Below are positions 26,037 to 34,255 of a stretch of DNA of 64,000 bases, piece by piece (within the stretch, counting starts at the first letter, position 1; each line of letters starts with the position of its first letter). The notes under the pieces were generated by a model, which made no database searches, was not told the origin of the DNA, and was given only the letters and a program-made list of their open reading frames with translations. This DNA comes from Bradyrhizobium sp. CB1015 (GTDB taxonomy: Bacteria > Pseudomonadota > Alphaproteobacteria > Rhizobiales > Xanthobacteraceae). The translations under genes were made by a program, and so were the position numbers. Location: NCBI RefSeq assembly GCF_025200925.1, contig NZ_CP104174.1:3038001-3102000 (forward strand). Direction: 5' to 3'.

Positions 26037-26252
26037 ATGTACGCGCTGTTCGAAGGCAACAAGCAGATCGGCAATCCCTTTCCGACCGAGAAGGAGGTGT
26101 GGGAAGCCGCCTTGATCGAGGGCCTCGTGACCGATGTCCCGGTCGCGGACGAGGAGGGCGGCCACCTCTTGCCCGCCGGCTATCACGTCGAGCGCGTCGA
26201 CGAGACATTCGCACCGCGGGCGGATTGGAAGCTGCCGCGCGAGATCTCCTAA
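26037..26252 (+). CDS. Conserved small hypothetical protein
   Basis: This is a 71-residue acidic soluble protein (MYALFEGNKQIGNPFPTEKEVWEAALIEGLV...). It resembles a short-protein family seen across Bradyrhizobium, judged from memory of its pattern, and no function is known. The preceding bases (CCGGAACCG) contain only a weak ribosome site. It ends one base before the M20 peptidase gene's stop on the other strand. Confidence 0.65.
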   Translation: MYALFEGNKQIGNPFPTEKEVWEAALIEGLVTDVPVADEEGGHLLPAGYHVERVDETFAPRADWKLPREIS

Positions 26253-26253
26253 G

Positions 26254-27402
26254 TTAGTTCGTCGCCAGCGCCGCCTTGGCCACCTCGGCCATCCAGCGCG
26301 AGGCCACCGGCAGGATCGCGTCGTTGAAATCGTAGCGCGGGCCGTGCAGCTCCGCGCCGTCGCGCAACTCGCCATTGCCGATCCAGACGAAGGCGCCCGG
26401 CCGCTGCTGCAGATAATGGGCAAAATCCTCGCCGGCCATGCTGGGCGCGAGATCGCGCCGCACCGGCGCCTGCACCTTCTCCGCGGCGATGCGCGCGAGG
26501 TCGGCCTCATCAGGCGTGTTGATCACGACGCCGACACCCCAGACGATCTCGGGCGTGACCTTGACGCCGAAGCTGGTCGCGATCCCGGCGCAGGTGCGCG
26601 CGATGCCGTCGAGGATGGTGTCCTTGACCGCCTCGCGGTGGTAGCGCAGCGTGCCGCGGATGGTGACGCGTCCGGCGATCTGGTTCGGCGCGGTGCCGCC
26701 TTCGATCGTGCACAGCGACAGCACGGCGGTGTCGAGCGGATCGACGCCGCGCGAGGTGACCGATTGCAACGCGACGATCAGATGCCCGGCCGCCACCACG
26801 GGATCGCGCGTCAGATGCGGCATGCCGGCGTGCCCGGCGTGGCCCTCGATCGTGATGGTGATGCGCCCGCCGGAGGCCATGACGACGCCGTCGTGCACGG
26901 CGATGGTGCCGGCGGCAAGGCCCGGCCAGTTGTGGAAGCCGAATATCCGCTCCATCGGAAAACGGTCGAACAGCCCGGCCGCGACCATCGCGCGCGAGCC
27001 GCCAAAACCTTCCTCGGCCGGCTGGAAGATGAAATCGACCGCGCCGCTCCAATCGGCATCAGTGGCGAGCAGCGCTGCGGCGCCCAGCAGCGCGGCGGTA
27101 TGGCCGTCATGGCCGCATGCATGCATCACGCCCGATGTCTTCGAAGCGTAGGGCAGGCCGGTATCCTCGGTGATCGGCAGCGCATCCATGTCGGCGCGCA
27201 GGCCGACCCGCCTGTGCGCGTGGCCGCGCGTCAAGGTCGCGACGATGCCGGGGCCGCCGATATTGGCCTCGAAGGGAATGCCGAGCTCGGTGAGCTTGTC
27301 CTGCACGAAGGCGGCGGTGGCCTTTTCCTGGAGCGACAGTTCGGGATGCGCATGCAGGTGCCGGCGCCACGCGGTCAGTTTCTGGTGCAGTTCGGGGGAC
27401 AA
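26254..27402 (-). CDS. M20 family amidohydrolase/aminoacylase
   Basis: The protein is about 382 residues. Metal-site motifs are ADMDALPI, HACGHDGHTA, PAEEG and the GHAGHAGMPHL dimerisation/active-site segment, the order expected for HipO-type N-acyl-amino-acid or hippurate amidohydrolases. The reading frame extends far upstream through a repeat-derived Arg-rich region without a good ATG. A TTG at 27402 (LSPELHQKL) gives the normal family length, and a GTG about 60 bases upstream is the alternative. The start is therefore uncertain, but the function class is not. Confidence 0.88.
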   Translation of the reverse strand: MSPELHQKLTAWRRHLHAHPELSLQEKATAAFVQDKLTELGIPFEANIGGPGIVATLTRGHAHRRVGLRADMDALPITEDTGLPYASKTSGVMHACGHDGHTAALLGAAALLATDADWSGAVDFIFQPAEEGFGGSRAMVAAGLFDRFPMERIFGFHNWPGLAAGTIAVHDGVVMASGGRITITIEGHAGHAGMPHLTRDPVVAAGHLIVALQSVTSRGVDPLDTAVLSLCTIEGGTAPNQIAGRVTIRGTLRYHREAVKDTILDGIARTCAGIATSFGVKVTPEIVWGVGVVINTPDEADLARIAAEKVQAPVRRDLAPSMAGEDFAHYLQQRPGAFVWIGNGELRDGAELHGPRYDFNDAILPVASRWMAEVAKAALATN

Positions 27403-27529
27403 GGCAGGGGATCTTTCGCAAGGTGTCGGTTGCCGCCACCATAAAGGATTATCACCGCCATGCACCCCGCGCCTTGGAATGCCTCGCGTGCAGCAATGTC
27501 GTTCGGTGCAAGCTCGGAAGAAGGTGCGC

Positions 27530-27653
27530 TCCCTCCCCAGCTTGCGGGGGAGGGTTGGGGAGGGGGCTCTCTCCGCAGTGAGATTCCCCAAGAGGAGAGA
27601 ACCCTCACCCGCGCCTTCGGCGCGACCTCTCCCGCAAGCGGGAGAGGTGAGGG
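27530..27653. repeat. Dispersed palindromic repeat, GGGGGAGGG / CTCTCCCGC family, copy 1
   Basis: Two hairpin-forming modules, CCCTCCCCAGCTTGCGGGGGAGGG and CCTCTCCCGCAAGCGGGAGAGG, are joined by a spacer with GAGAGAACCCTCACCCG. The same modules appear in opposite orientation at 54338-54455. The copy extends into the long upstream frame of the M20 gene. Confidence 0.8.
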
Positions 27654-27657
27654 ACCA

Positions 27658-28746
27658 CTACGCCGCCAGCTTCGCCAGCCCCTTCCAGTCGAACCCGATC
27701 CCATGCCCCGGCCGGTCAGGCGCCAGCGCCAGCCCGTCCTTCAGCACCAGCGGATGCTCGATGTACTTGTCGAGCCCGAATCCGTGCGCCTCCAGATAGG
27801 AGCGGTTCGGGGAGGCCGCGAGCAGGTGCACGGTGATGTCGTGCGCGCCGTGGCTGGTGACCGGCAGGTTGAACGCTTCCGCCAGCCGCGCGATCTTCAT
27901 GAACGCACTGACGCCGCCGCAATTGGTGACGTCGGGCTCAGGATAGGACACCGCGCCGGATGCGATGTAGTTCTTGAACTCCCACAGCGAGCGCAGATTC
28001 TCCCCAGCCGCGATCGGCACGCCGCCGGCCTGCATGATGCGCACGTGCCCCGCGACGTCGTCGGGAATGATCGGCTCCTCCAGCCAGGTCAGGTCATAGG
28101 GCACGAAGGCGCGCGCGGCGCGGATCGCCTCCTCGACCGTCCATTTCATGTTGGCGTCCGCCATCAGCGGAAAGCCGTCGCCGAGATGTTGCCGCATCGC
28201 GGAGACGCGCGCGACGTCGGACTTGAGGTCGGACCGGCCGACCTTCATCTTGATGGCGCGAAATCCCTTGGCGAGGTTGCCGTCGGTCTGCTCGAGCAGC
28301 GCATCGACGGAGAGATCGAGGTCGATGCCCCCGGCATAGCACGGCACGTGCGCATCGAAGCCGCCGAGCAATCGATACAGCGGCAGCTTGGCGCGCCGCG
28401 CCTTCAAATCCCACAGCGCGATGTCGAGCGCCGAGAGCGCCAGCACCGCCGGCCCGCCGCGGCCGCCATAATGCAGCCCCCACCAGACATGATGCCAGAC
28501 CGCCTCGGTGGCGTCGGCCTCGCGCCCTTCAGCGAGTGGCGGGATCTCGCGCTTGAGAATGTCGGCCACAGCGCCGCCGTTGCGCCCGACCGTATAGGTG
28601 TAGCCGACGCCCTCGGCGCCGTCGGCATCGCGGACGCGGCAGGTGATCAGCTCGAATGCCGACATGTCGCCGTGCGTGGAGTCCGACAGCGTGATGGGGA
28701 GGGGGATCCGGTAGAGCCCGGTCTCGATGTTAGCGATGCGCGGCAT
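27658..28746 (-). CDS. Mandelate racemase-type enolase superfamily enzyme
   Basis: This 362-residue enzyme keeps every catalytic residue of the mandelate racemase subgroup. K166-M-K168 is the KxK base pair, the metal ligands are D197, E223 and E249, and D272 and H299 form the His-Asp dyad. It therefore abstracts a proton alpha to a carboxylate with Mg2+, as in racemases or acid-sugar dehydratases. An N-terminal capping domain (residues ~1-120) is present. The substrate cannot be read from sequence, as the neighbours are an M20 peptidase and a PepT-like peptidase. It is flanked by repeats on both sides. Confidence 0.92.
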   Translation of the reverse strand: MPRIANIETGLYRIPLPITLSDSTHGDMSAFELITCRVRDADGAEGVGYTYTVGRNGGAVADILKREIPPLAEGREADATEAVWHHVWWGLHYGGRGGPAVLALSALDIALWDLKARRAKLPLYRLLGGFDAHVPCYAGGIDLDLSVDALLEQTDGNLAKGFRAIKMKVGRSDLKSDVARVSAMRQHLGDGFPLMADANMKWTVEEAIRAARAFVPYDLTWLEEPIIPDDVAGHVRIMQAGGVPIAAGENLRSLWEFKNYIASGAVSYPEPDVTNCGGVSAFMKIARLAEAFNLPVTSHGAHDITVHLLAASPNRSYLEAHGFGLDKYIEHPLVLKDGLALAPDRPGHGIGFDWKGLAKLAA

Positions 28747-28772
28747 GTCGCCTCCCTGTTGTTTCGTTCTTC

Positions 28773-28912
28773 GTAGGGTGGGTTAGCTAGCGGCTGCGCG
28801 AAGCGCAGGCCGCTGGCGTAACCCACCTCTTCTGTCACCGCGGTTGCGAACAGTGGTGGGTTACGCCCAGCGGTTTGCGCTACGCGCGATCCGCGGGGCT
28901 AACCCACCCTAC
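28773..28912. repeat. Long inverted repeat with GTAGGGTGGGTTAGC arms
   Basis: The outer arms GTAGGGTGGGTTAGC (28773-28787) and GCTAACCCACCCTAC (28898-28912) are perfect complements. Inner segments GTAACCCACC and GGTGGGTTAC are also complementary. The element runs into the 3' end of the next gene on the minus strand and supplies its stop codon. Confidence 0.85.
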
Positions 28913-30101
28913 CCATCGTCGCGAGTTGCACCGCCAGCGCGCAGGCGCGGTCGTATTCGTCGAGATTGATCCATTCGTCGACCGTGTGCGCCTCGTTCTG
29001 GCCGGCACCGAAGGTCACGGTCGGAACGCCGTGGCGGACCATCCAGTTGGCGTCCAGGCCGCCATTGGCGGCGCGCACGTTCGCCGTTCCGCCGACCGCA
29101 GACACCGCCTCGATCGCGCGTTTGACCACCGGGAGATTCTCCTTCATGCGGAACGGATAATAGTCGGTCTCGGCCTTGAACTTGACCTTGCCGGACTTGC
29201 CTTGCGCGTTGGTGACCTTCTTGGCCGCCTTCTCGAACGCGGCCTTGTAGGCCTTGGTGATCTCCTTGAAGAATTTTCCGTCATGGCTGCGGCTCTCGCC
29301 GCGCACATGCACGTAGTCGGTGACGACGTTGGTGGCATCGCCCGCGGGGCGGCCTTCGCCGCCGGTGACAGGACCGACGTTGCTGGTGCCCTGCTTCTTG
29401 CCCTTCACCACCTTGCCGAACCAGCCGCCGGCCTTCACGTCGGCAAGCGCCAGCGCCATGATCATGGTCGAGGAGATGCCGCGCTCGGGTGCGACGCCGG
29501 CATGCGAAGCGCGGCCGAAGATCTCGACGGTCCAGCGGTCGGCGCCGACGGCCCCGATCACGACGTTGGAGGCCGAGCCGCCGTCATAGTTGAACGCCAT
29601 CACCGGCGAGCCGAGCTCGTCGAGCTTGACGTGCCGCGCGCCGTAGAGACCGCTCTCCTCGCGCACGCAGAACAAGAGCGTGATCGGCGGATGATCGAGC
29701 TTCTGCTTTGCGAGCTCGGCGGCCAGCGTCACCAGCACGCCGCAACCGCAACGATTGTCGCCGCCGAGCGCGGTCTTCGCCTCGTTGACGATCTTGCGCC
29801 CGGACAGTTTGGGCTTGGCGCCGGCGCAGAGCGGCACGGTGTCCATGTGGGTCATGAACATGATGCGCGGCTGGTTGTGCAGCGCGCCGCGGCCGGGCAG
29901 GTCGACGATGAGGTTGCCGGTCTCGGTCGGCACCGGAATGCGCGTATTGGCGTCGTCGAGCCGGATCGTCTTCGCCGGCACGCCGGCCTCCTTCAGCGCA
30001 GCAATGAGCTCCCGCCCGATCGCCGCCTCCTGTCCGGTGACGCCCTCGACGGCGAGGAAGCGCATGAGACGATCGGTGGCGGCTTTGGTGTCGACAGGCA
30101 T
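28899..30101 (-). CDS. PepT-like M20/M42 family peptidase
   Basis: This 400-residue metallopeptidase has THMDTVP, GGDNRCGCG, CVREESGLYGARH and YDGGSASNVV, the di-zinc site and dimerisation segments of the peptidase T / M20B group. The C-terminal segment NEAHTVDEW provides the last metal His. It probably removes N-terminal residues from tripeptides or a related substrate in the cytoplasm. The last residues (GRVG) and stop codon are encoded inside a dispersed repeat, so the original tail may have been replaced. Confidence 0.9.
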   Translation of the reverse strand: MPVDTKAATDRLMRFLAVEGVTGQEAAIGRELIAALKEAGVPAKTIRLDDANTRIPVPTETGNLIVDLPGRGALHNQPRIMFMTHMDTVPLCAGAKPKLSGRKIVNEAKTALGGDNRCGCGVLVTLAAELAKQKLDHPPITLLFCVREESGLYGARHVKLDELGSPVMAFNYDGGSASNVVIGAVGADRWTVEIFGRASHAGVAPERGISSTMIMALALADVKAGGWFGKVVKGKKQGTSNVGPVTGGEGRPAGDATNVVTDYVHVRGESRSHDGKFFKEITKAYKAAFEKAAKKVTNAQGKSGKVKFKAETDYYPFRMKENLPVVKRAIEAVSAVGGTANVRAANGGLDANWMVRHGVPTVTFGAGQNEAHTVDEWINLDEYDRACALAVQLATMGRVG

Positions 30102-30120
30102 GGACTCGAATTCCTTGACT

Positions 30121-30202
30121 CGTAGGATGGGTAGAGCTCTTCGCGAAACCCATCACTTCCCGGCGAGAACGATGGGTTTCGCTTCGCTCTACCCATCCTA
30201 CG
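30121..30202. repeat. Inverted repeat with CGTAGGATGGGTAGAGC arms
   Basis: CGTAGGATGGGTAGAGC (30121-30137) pairs perfectly with 30186-30202, and an inner GAAACCCATC pairs with GATGGGTTTC. This is a dispersed hairpin element of the GGATGGGTAGAGC type, located between the convergent-side ends of the peptidase and MFS genes. It slightly overlaps the MFS stop codon region. Confidence 0.85.
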
Positions 30203-31442
30203 AACTCGCGCTCGTGTAAGTCAAAAAGATCACGACGCCGAGCGCCAATGCCGCCGCCATGAACAGCAGCACCGCCGGCAGCCCCGCGAGTGCGGCCACC
30301 GCGCCGGTGACGGATTGCATCAGCGCGGTGCCGAGAAAGAAGGCGAGATTGACGGCCGCGAGTGCTTTCCCCGCGACCTGCGCGTCCACGAGTTGCCTGG
30401 ACATGCCGAACAGCAGCGGCTGCGCGGAGGTGAAGAGCCCTATGAGCACGAACAATGCCAGATCGTAGGACGGCGGCATGACGGTCACGCCGAACAGCCA
30501 TGCAACGGCAAGGTGCGGCGCTCCCAGCGCCATCAGCGCGAGCAGCAGCGCCGCGATCGCGTGCGTGCCGGCAACCAGCTCACGACGGCGGCCGAGCCTG
30601 CGGTCGATCATGCCGACCAGCAGCGGGCCTGCGATCATCGCCAGCGTGAACGCACCGAGCTGGTTGCCGGCCTCGACCCGCGTCAGTCCCTTGATCTCCA
30701 TCAGCCAGGGCCCGCCCCAGAGGCCGCGCAGCACCAGCGTGCTCGCCAGCGACACCATCGCCAGCGCGATCACGCCGCGCAGCGGCCGCGACAGGCCGAG
30801 CCTGACCACATCGATCATCTGCGACAGCGGCGAGGAATCGTCCTTGTGCTCGGCCGGCTGGTGCGGCACCAGCACGAACACCGCGAGCGCGACCAGGATG
30901 CCGCCAATGGCGGAGATCCAGAACCCGGCGCGCCAGCCGTAAGTGTCGATCACGAAGGCGAGCGGGCTCGCCGACAGCAGCATGCCGATATTGCCGATCG
31001 AGAGGATGGCGCCCGACCACAATCCGAACCGCGCCGCCGACAATTGCTTGGCTGCGAGCGTCATCGGGCACATCAGCATGCCCGAGGTGGCGACGCCGAG
31101 CAGCAGCTGCCCGACGGCGAAGCTCTCAGGCCCCGTCGCAAACCCCGAGGCCACCGCGCCGAACACGGTTCCCGCCAGCAGACCGAGCGACACCGGCCGC
31201 ACGCCGAACCGGTCCATCGCCGCACCGACCGGGATTTGCGAGGCCGCAAAAGCGAAGTGATAGACCGACGTGAGGCTCGCCAGCGCCTGCGGCTCGATGT
31301 GGAAATCCGCTGCCATCAGGTCGAGGCTCACCGCCGGAATGGTGCGCAGCAAGGTGGAGAGCATGTGCCCGCAGGCGAGCGCGACCAGCGCGAAGATCAG
31401 CGCGCGGGTGGCGGTGCCCGCGTCGTTGGCGGCGGTGGTCAT
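30198..31442 (-). CDS. Major facilitator superfamily transporter
   Basis: This 414-residue protein has about 12 membrane helices. The MFS loop motif appears as MDRFGVRPVSLG between helices 2 and 3, and DRRLGRRRELVAG is the equivalent motif in the second half. A cytoplasmic linker with EHKDDSS separates the halves. Expected direction and substrate are unknown. The distance from the peptidase gene is about 100 bp and filled by a repeat, so they may share a transcript. Confidence 0.9.
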   Translation of the reverse strand: MTTAANDAGTATRALIFALVALACGHMLSTLLRTIPAVSLDLMAADFHIEPQALASLTSVYHFAFAASQIPVGAAMDRFGVRPVSLGLLAGTVFGAVASGFATGPESFAVGQLLLGVATSGMLMCPMTLAAKQLSAARFGLWSGAILSIGNIGMLLSASPLAFVIDTYGWRAGFWISAIGGILVALAVFVLVPHQPAEHKDDSSPLSQMIDVVRLGLSRPLRGVIALAMVSLASTLVLRGLWGGPWLMEIKGLTRVEAGNQLGAFTLAMIAGPLLVGMIDRRLGRRRELVAGTHAIAALLLALMALGAPHLAVAWLFGVTVMPPSYDLALFVLIGLFTSAQPLLFGMSRQLVDAQVAGKALAAVNLAFFLGTALMQSVTGAVAALAGLPAVLLFMAAALALGVVIFLTYTSASS

Positions 31443-31656
31443 GAGCGTCCCGTCCCGAGAAGGTTTTGGGTGGGGTTACATGATCGCGGGGGCGGGCGCC
31501 AATGGCGGCAGCGGGACCCCCTCATGCCGGAATGGGGCTTCTCTGGTCCCGACCATGTCGCGGTGGTCGTGAACCAGAACGAGCGCCGAGACGTTACCCT
31601 GGAAAAACGTGGTATCCTGCAGACCAGGAGCGCCATGACATGCGGTGGCAGCGGCA

Positions 31657-33084
31657 ATGTCCTCGTCCGAGAGTCCAAGTCAGACGACCAGTGACGCGGC
31701 CCGCCGAGAGCGGCGAAGGAGCAATTTCCTTCTGTTTGTTCTCGCCGTTGGCTTTCTTGTCTTCGGCGTCGCAGCGGGGGCACTCTATTACGCGTTGCGG
31801 CCGGAGATTCTCCGGATCGCCGTCGGGCCGCCTGGCAGCGACGATTACAAAGTCATTCAGGCGATGGCCGATGCGTTCGGCAGCGAAAGCCGAACTGTCA
31901 GGCTGCGTCCGATCAAGGCCGACGGAGCGATGGAAGCTCTCGCCCTGCTTGGGTCTGGCAAGGCCGATCTTGCCGTCGGCCGCGGCGACCTGGACATGCC
32001 GGCCGAGGCGCAGACCGTCGCCGTCGTGCGCAAGAACTTCGTCGTGCTCTGGGCACCTTCCGGGCTTGCGGGCAGGAGTTCGAAAAGAAAGCCGTCGCCG
32101 AAGATCAAGGAGGTCGCCGATCTTGCAGGGCGCCGTGTCGGCGTGATCGGGCGGACGCCGGTGAATCCCGCGCTGCTGCGCGTCATCCTGAGCGCTTCCG
32201 GAGTGCAGCCCGACAAGGTCGCCGTGGCGCAGTTCGGCACCGACCAGATCGATGAGCTCGCGCGCGATCTCACCCTCGATGCCTTCATGGCGGTCGGGCC
32301 GCTCGACAGCAAGATCACATCCGATGCCGTTGCCGCAACGGCGCGGGCGCGCGGCGAGCCGAAGTTTCTCGCCATCGAGGCATCGGAAGCGATCGCCATC
32401 AAGCATCCCCGGTATGAATCGGAGGAGATTCCACCGAGCATCTTCAATGCGGATCCGGCTTGGCCAGGTGACAAGGTTGAAACTCTCAGCGTCAGCCATC
32501 TGATCGTGGCGAGAAAGAGCTTGCCCGAAGCGACGGTCGCCGCGTTCTTCCGTCAGCTCTTTGCCGTTCGTCAGGCGATCGCGAGGCAGGTCCCAGGCGC
32601 TGCACACATCACCAAACCCGACCTCGAGAAGGACGCCGAGCTGCAGGTACACCGGGGCGCGGCGGCCGTCATCGACGGCAACGAACGCACGTTTCTCGAC
32701 CGGTATGGCGACTATTTCTGGTTCGGGCTGCTGCTTCTCTCTGGAATCGGCTCCGCCGCCGCGTGGTTGCGCCGCTATTTGAACCGCGACGAAAGGGACG
32801 ACAACACCAGCCATCGCAACAGAATCCTGGCCATGGTTTCCAGCGCGAGGACCGCGGAATCCAGTCAGGAGCTTGTGGCGTTGCAGCGCGAGGCCGATAC
32901 CATCATCGCCGAGACGCTCGAATGCTATGATGACGGCGCGATCGAGCAAGAGGAGCTCGCGGCCTTCGGACTGGTGCTCGACCTCTTGAGCAATGCCATT
33001 GCCGAGAGGCGAGCCGCATTGCAACGTACCTCCCTCGAAACGGTTCGGGGCGCGGTAGGGAGCCATGGCGGTACGCCGCGGTGA
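31657..33084 (+). CDS. Membrane-anchored TAXI-type solute-binding protein
   Basis: The protein is 475 residues from ATG 31657; another ATG lies 12 bases upstream. An N-terminal membrane helix (about 24-47) is followed by ILRIAVGPPGSDDYKVIQAMADAF, GKADLAVGRGD and RVGVIGRTPVNPALLRVIL, the pattern of TAXI (TRAP-associated extracytoplasmic immunogenic) binding proteins. Unusually, a second membrane helix occurs at about 353-372, followed by a ~100-residue cytoplasmic, partly coiled-coil tail. No TRAP permease genes are adjacent. It might act as a sensor rather than a transporter subunit, which is inferred from the layout. Confidence 0.85.
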   Translation: MSSSESPSQTTSDAARRERRRSNFLLFVLAVGFLVFGVAAGALYYALRPEILRIAVGPPGSDDYKVIQAMADAFGSESRTVRLRPIKADGAMEALALLGSGKADLAVGRGDLDMPAEAQTVAVVRKNFVVLWAPSGLAGRSSKRKPSPKIKEVADLAGRRVGVIGRTPVNPALLRVILSASGVQPDKVAVAQFGTDQIDELARDLTLDAFMAVGPLDSKITSDAVAATARARGEPKFLAIEASEAIAIKHPRYESEEIPPSIFNADPAWPGDKVETLSVSHLIVARKSLPEATVAAFFRQLFAVRQAIARQVPGAAHITKPDLEKDAELQVHRGAAAVIDGNERTFLDRYGDYFWFGLLLLSGIGSAAAWLRRYLNRDERDDNTSHRNRILAMVSSARTAESSQELVALQREADTIIAETLECYDDGAIEQEELAAFGLVLDLLSNAIAERRAALQRTSLETVRGAVGSHGGTPR

Positions 33085-33232
33085 TAGAGTGTCGTGGGTG
33101 CCTCCGCCGTACGCGCGACAGTTGCAGTGGTCGCCTCGGAATACTCATTTTCGTTATCGAGGACTTCCGCCGGCGGACGTAGGAACAAAACATCATCGTC
33201 TCTCTTACCTCGGGTAAGGAGACCTGATCAGG

Positions 33233-33454
33233 CTGTCCTCGAGACCACCACGGCCCATTCGCACGACGCTCGATCTTGCGAACGCTGAGCAGGTCAAGTC
33301 GGTACGCAGGCGGCTTCGCATCTCCAATGCCGATCTGGTCAGGATCGTCGACAAGATCGGCAACTCTCTAGCGACCATCGAGAAGGAAGTGGAGCTCGAA
33401 AAACTGGCCGTTCAGCAGTGTAGTGCGAGGGACGCGGCGACGACCCTCGAATGA
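33233..33454 (+). CDS. DUF3606-like small protein without a standard start codon
   Basis: The frame opens after a stop at 33215 and ends at 33454. The segment RTTLDLANAEQVKSVRRRLR followed by ISNADLVRIVDKIGNSLATIEKEVEL looks like DUF3606 (a small stress-related family in rhizobia). No ATG, GTG or TTG occurs before the conserved part. AAGGAG at 33216-33221 is suitably placed for a CTG at 33233. It may use CTG, be a decayed gene, or contain a sequencing error. Confidence 0.5.
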   Translation: MSSRPPRPIRTTLDLANAEQVKSVRRRLRISNADLVRIVDKIGNSLATIEKEVELEKLAVQQCSARDAATTLE

Positions 33455-33487
33455 ATCCGAGCCATCACGTCGAAAAGGAGAATTGCG

Positions 33488-33562
33488 ATGAACGGCCTGA
33501 TCTACCTCATAGGGCTCATCGTTGTGATCGCGGCCATTCTTTCGTTCTTTGGCTTGCGATGA
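33488..33562 (+). CDS. 24-residue membrane peptide
   Basis: The very short frame encodes MNGLIYLIGLIVVIAAILSF followed by FGLR. It is essentially one transmembrane helix with a charged C-terminal Arg, and is preceded by a strong AAAAGGAG site with good spacing. The good ribosome site and clean membrane-helix composition support a real small protein. It lies between two small soluble genes of a stress-type neighbourhood. Its role is unknown. Confidence 0.65.
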   Translation: MNGLIYLIGLIVVIAAILSFFGLR

Positions 33563-33630
33563 CCACCGTGGTCCTGCAGCCCGACGCACCACCGAGCCGG
33601 TGAAGTCATTCGCAATTTCGCGTGCACCAA

Positions 33631-33813
33631 ATGGTTGATCCGCACCAGGTCAATACCATCATAGCGACGACGGTTTGCGCGTTCTTCAAGGGCCTTCCCG
33701 ACGCTCAAATCGGAACTGAAGAAGCCAAGCTGCTGGCCAAGCAAATCACTGAAGCACTGAACGCAGCTGGGCTGCAGATTGTCCCTGTGGATCCGGCGAG
33801 CACACGTCCCTAG
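33631..33813 (+). CDS. Small hypothetical protein
   Basis: It is 60 residues from ATG 33631 (MVDPHQVNTIIATTVCAFFKGLPDAQI...), or 63 residues from an in-frame GTG at 33622. It is a mixed helical soluble protein with EEAKLLAKQITEALNAAGL as the most regular helix. No ribosome site is strong at either start. No family is recognised with confidence, and it is included because codon use and composition look like a real protein. Confidence 0.5.
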   Translation: MVDPHQVNTIIATTVCAFFKGLPDAQIGTEEAKLLAKQITEALNAAGLQIVPVDPASTRP

Positions 33814-33870
33814 CTCTATGGCTCCGGCACCGAGCTTTCTGGCTCAAAGATCCATCAGGCGAGGGCGGCG

Positions 33871-34239
33871 CTAGATCCGTTCGAAAGTATCGACGTTGGT
33901 TGTGACGGCGCGCCACCAGTTCAATGGCTTGAGCCTGGCAGGCTCGCCCTCGCTGGCGGCACTCAGCGCCTGGTCGGCGACGACGAACCAGGCGGTCTCC
34001 ATCTTTCCATGCCGCAAGAGCCCCGTGTACGAAACCACGCGGTCGCCCGTCGCAGACGAGCCTACGGCGACAAAGCCGATACAATTGCCCCTGTGATATC
34101 CGATCACCGGGACCGATTGGCCGTGGAAGCCGCTGTCCTTGAGCGCCGTCTCGAACGTCCCTTCGATACGGCCGCCCGCGTCGCCAGTGATCCGCAAGAG
34201 GGAGCCGAATTGATTTCGCCAGCTGCCGACCCATGACAT
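33871..34239 (-). CDS. Avidin/streptavidin-family protein without signal peptide
   Basis: This 122-residue protein matches streptavidin along its length: W-R-N-Q-F-G-S (streptavidin WYNQLGS), GTFETA (GTYESA), TAWFVV (TQWLLT) and NWWRAVTTNVDTF (NAWKSTLVGHDTF). Biotin ligands kept are N9, S13, W84, W109 and D117 (streptavidin N23, S27, W108, W120, D128). F29 and T31 replace Y43 and S45. The counterparts of W79, S88, T90 and W92 are changed, the last to Tyr. No signal peptide is present, whereas secreted bradavidin has one. An eight-stranded avidin barrel is thus likely; biotin binding, and how tight, are not. Confidence 0.85.
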   Translation of the reverse strand: MSWVGSWRNQFGSLLRITGDAGGRIEGTFETALKDSGFHGQSVPVIGYHRGNCIGFVAVGSSATGDRVVSYTGLLRHGKMETAWFVVADQALSAASEGEPARLKPLNWWRAVTTNVDTFERI

Positions 34240-34255
34240 TCCGGTTCTCCCACGG

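Noticed and set aside
27530..27653. Repeat element as a CRISPR array
   Set aside because: Only two hairpin modules with no regular spacer units; it is a dispersed palindromic repeat.
33182..33207. GGAAC-N17-CTTA, possible EcfG promoter before the DUF3606-like gene
   Set aside because: The -10 part matches too poorly; the genes look stress-related, but the signal is not convincing.
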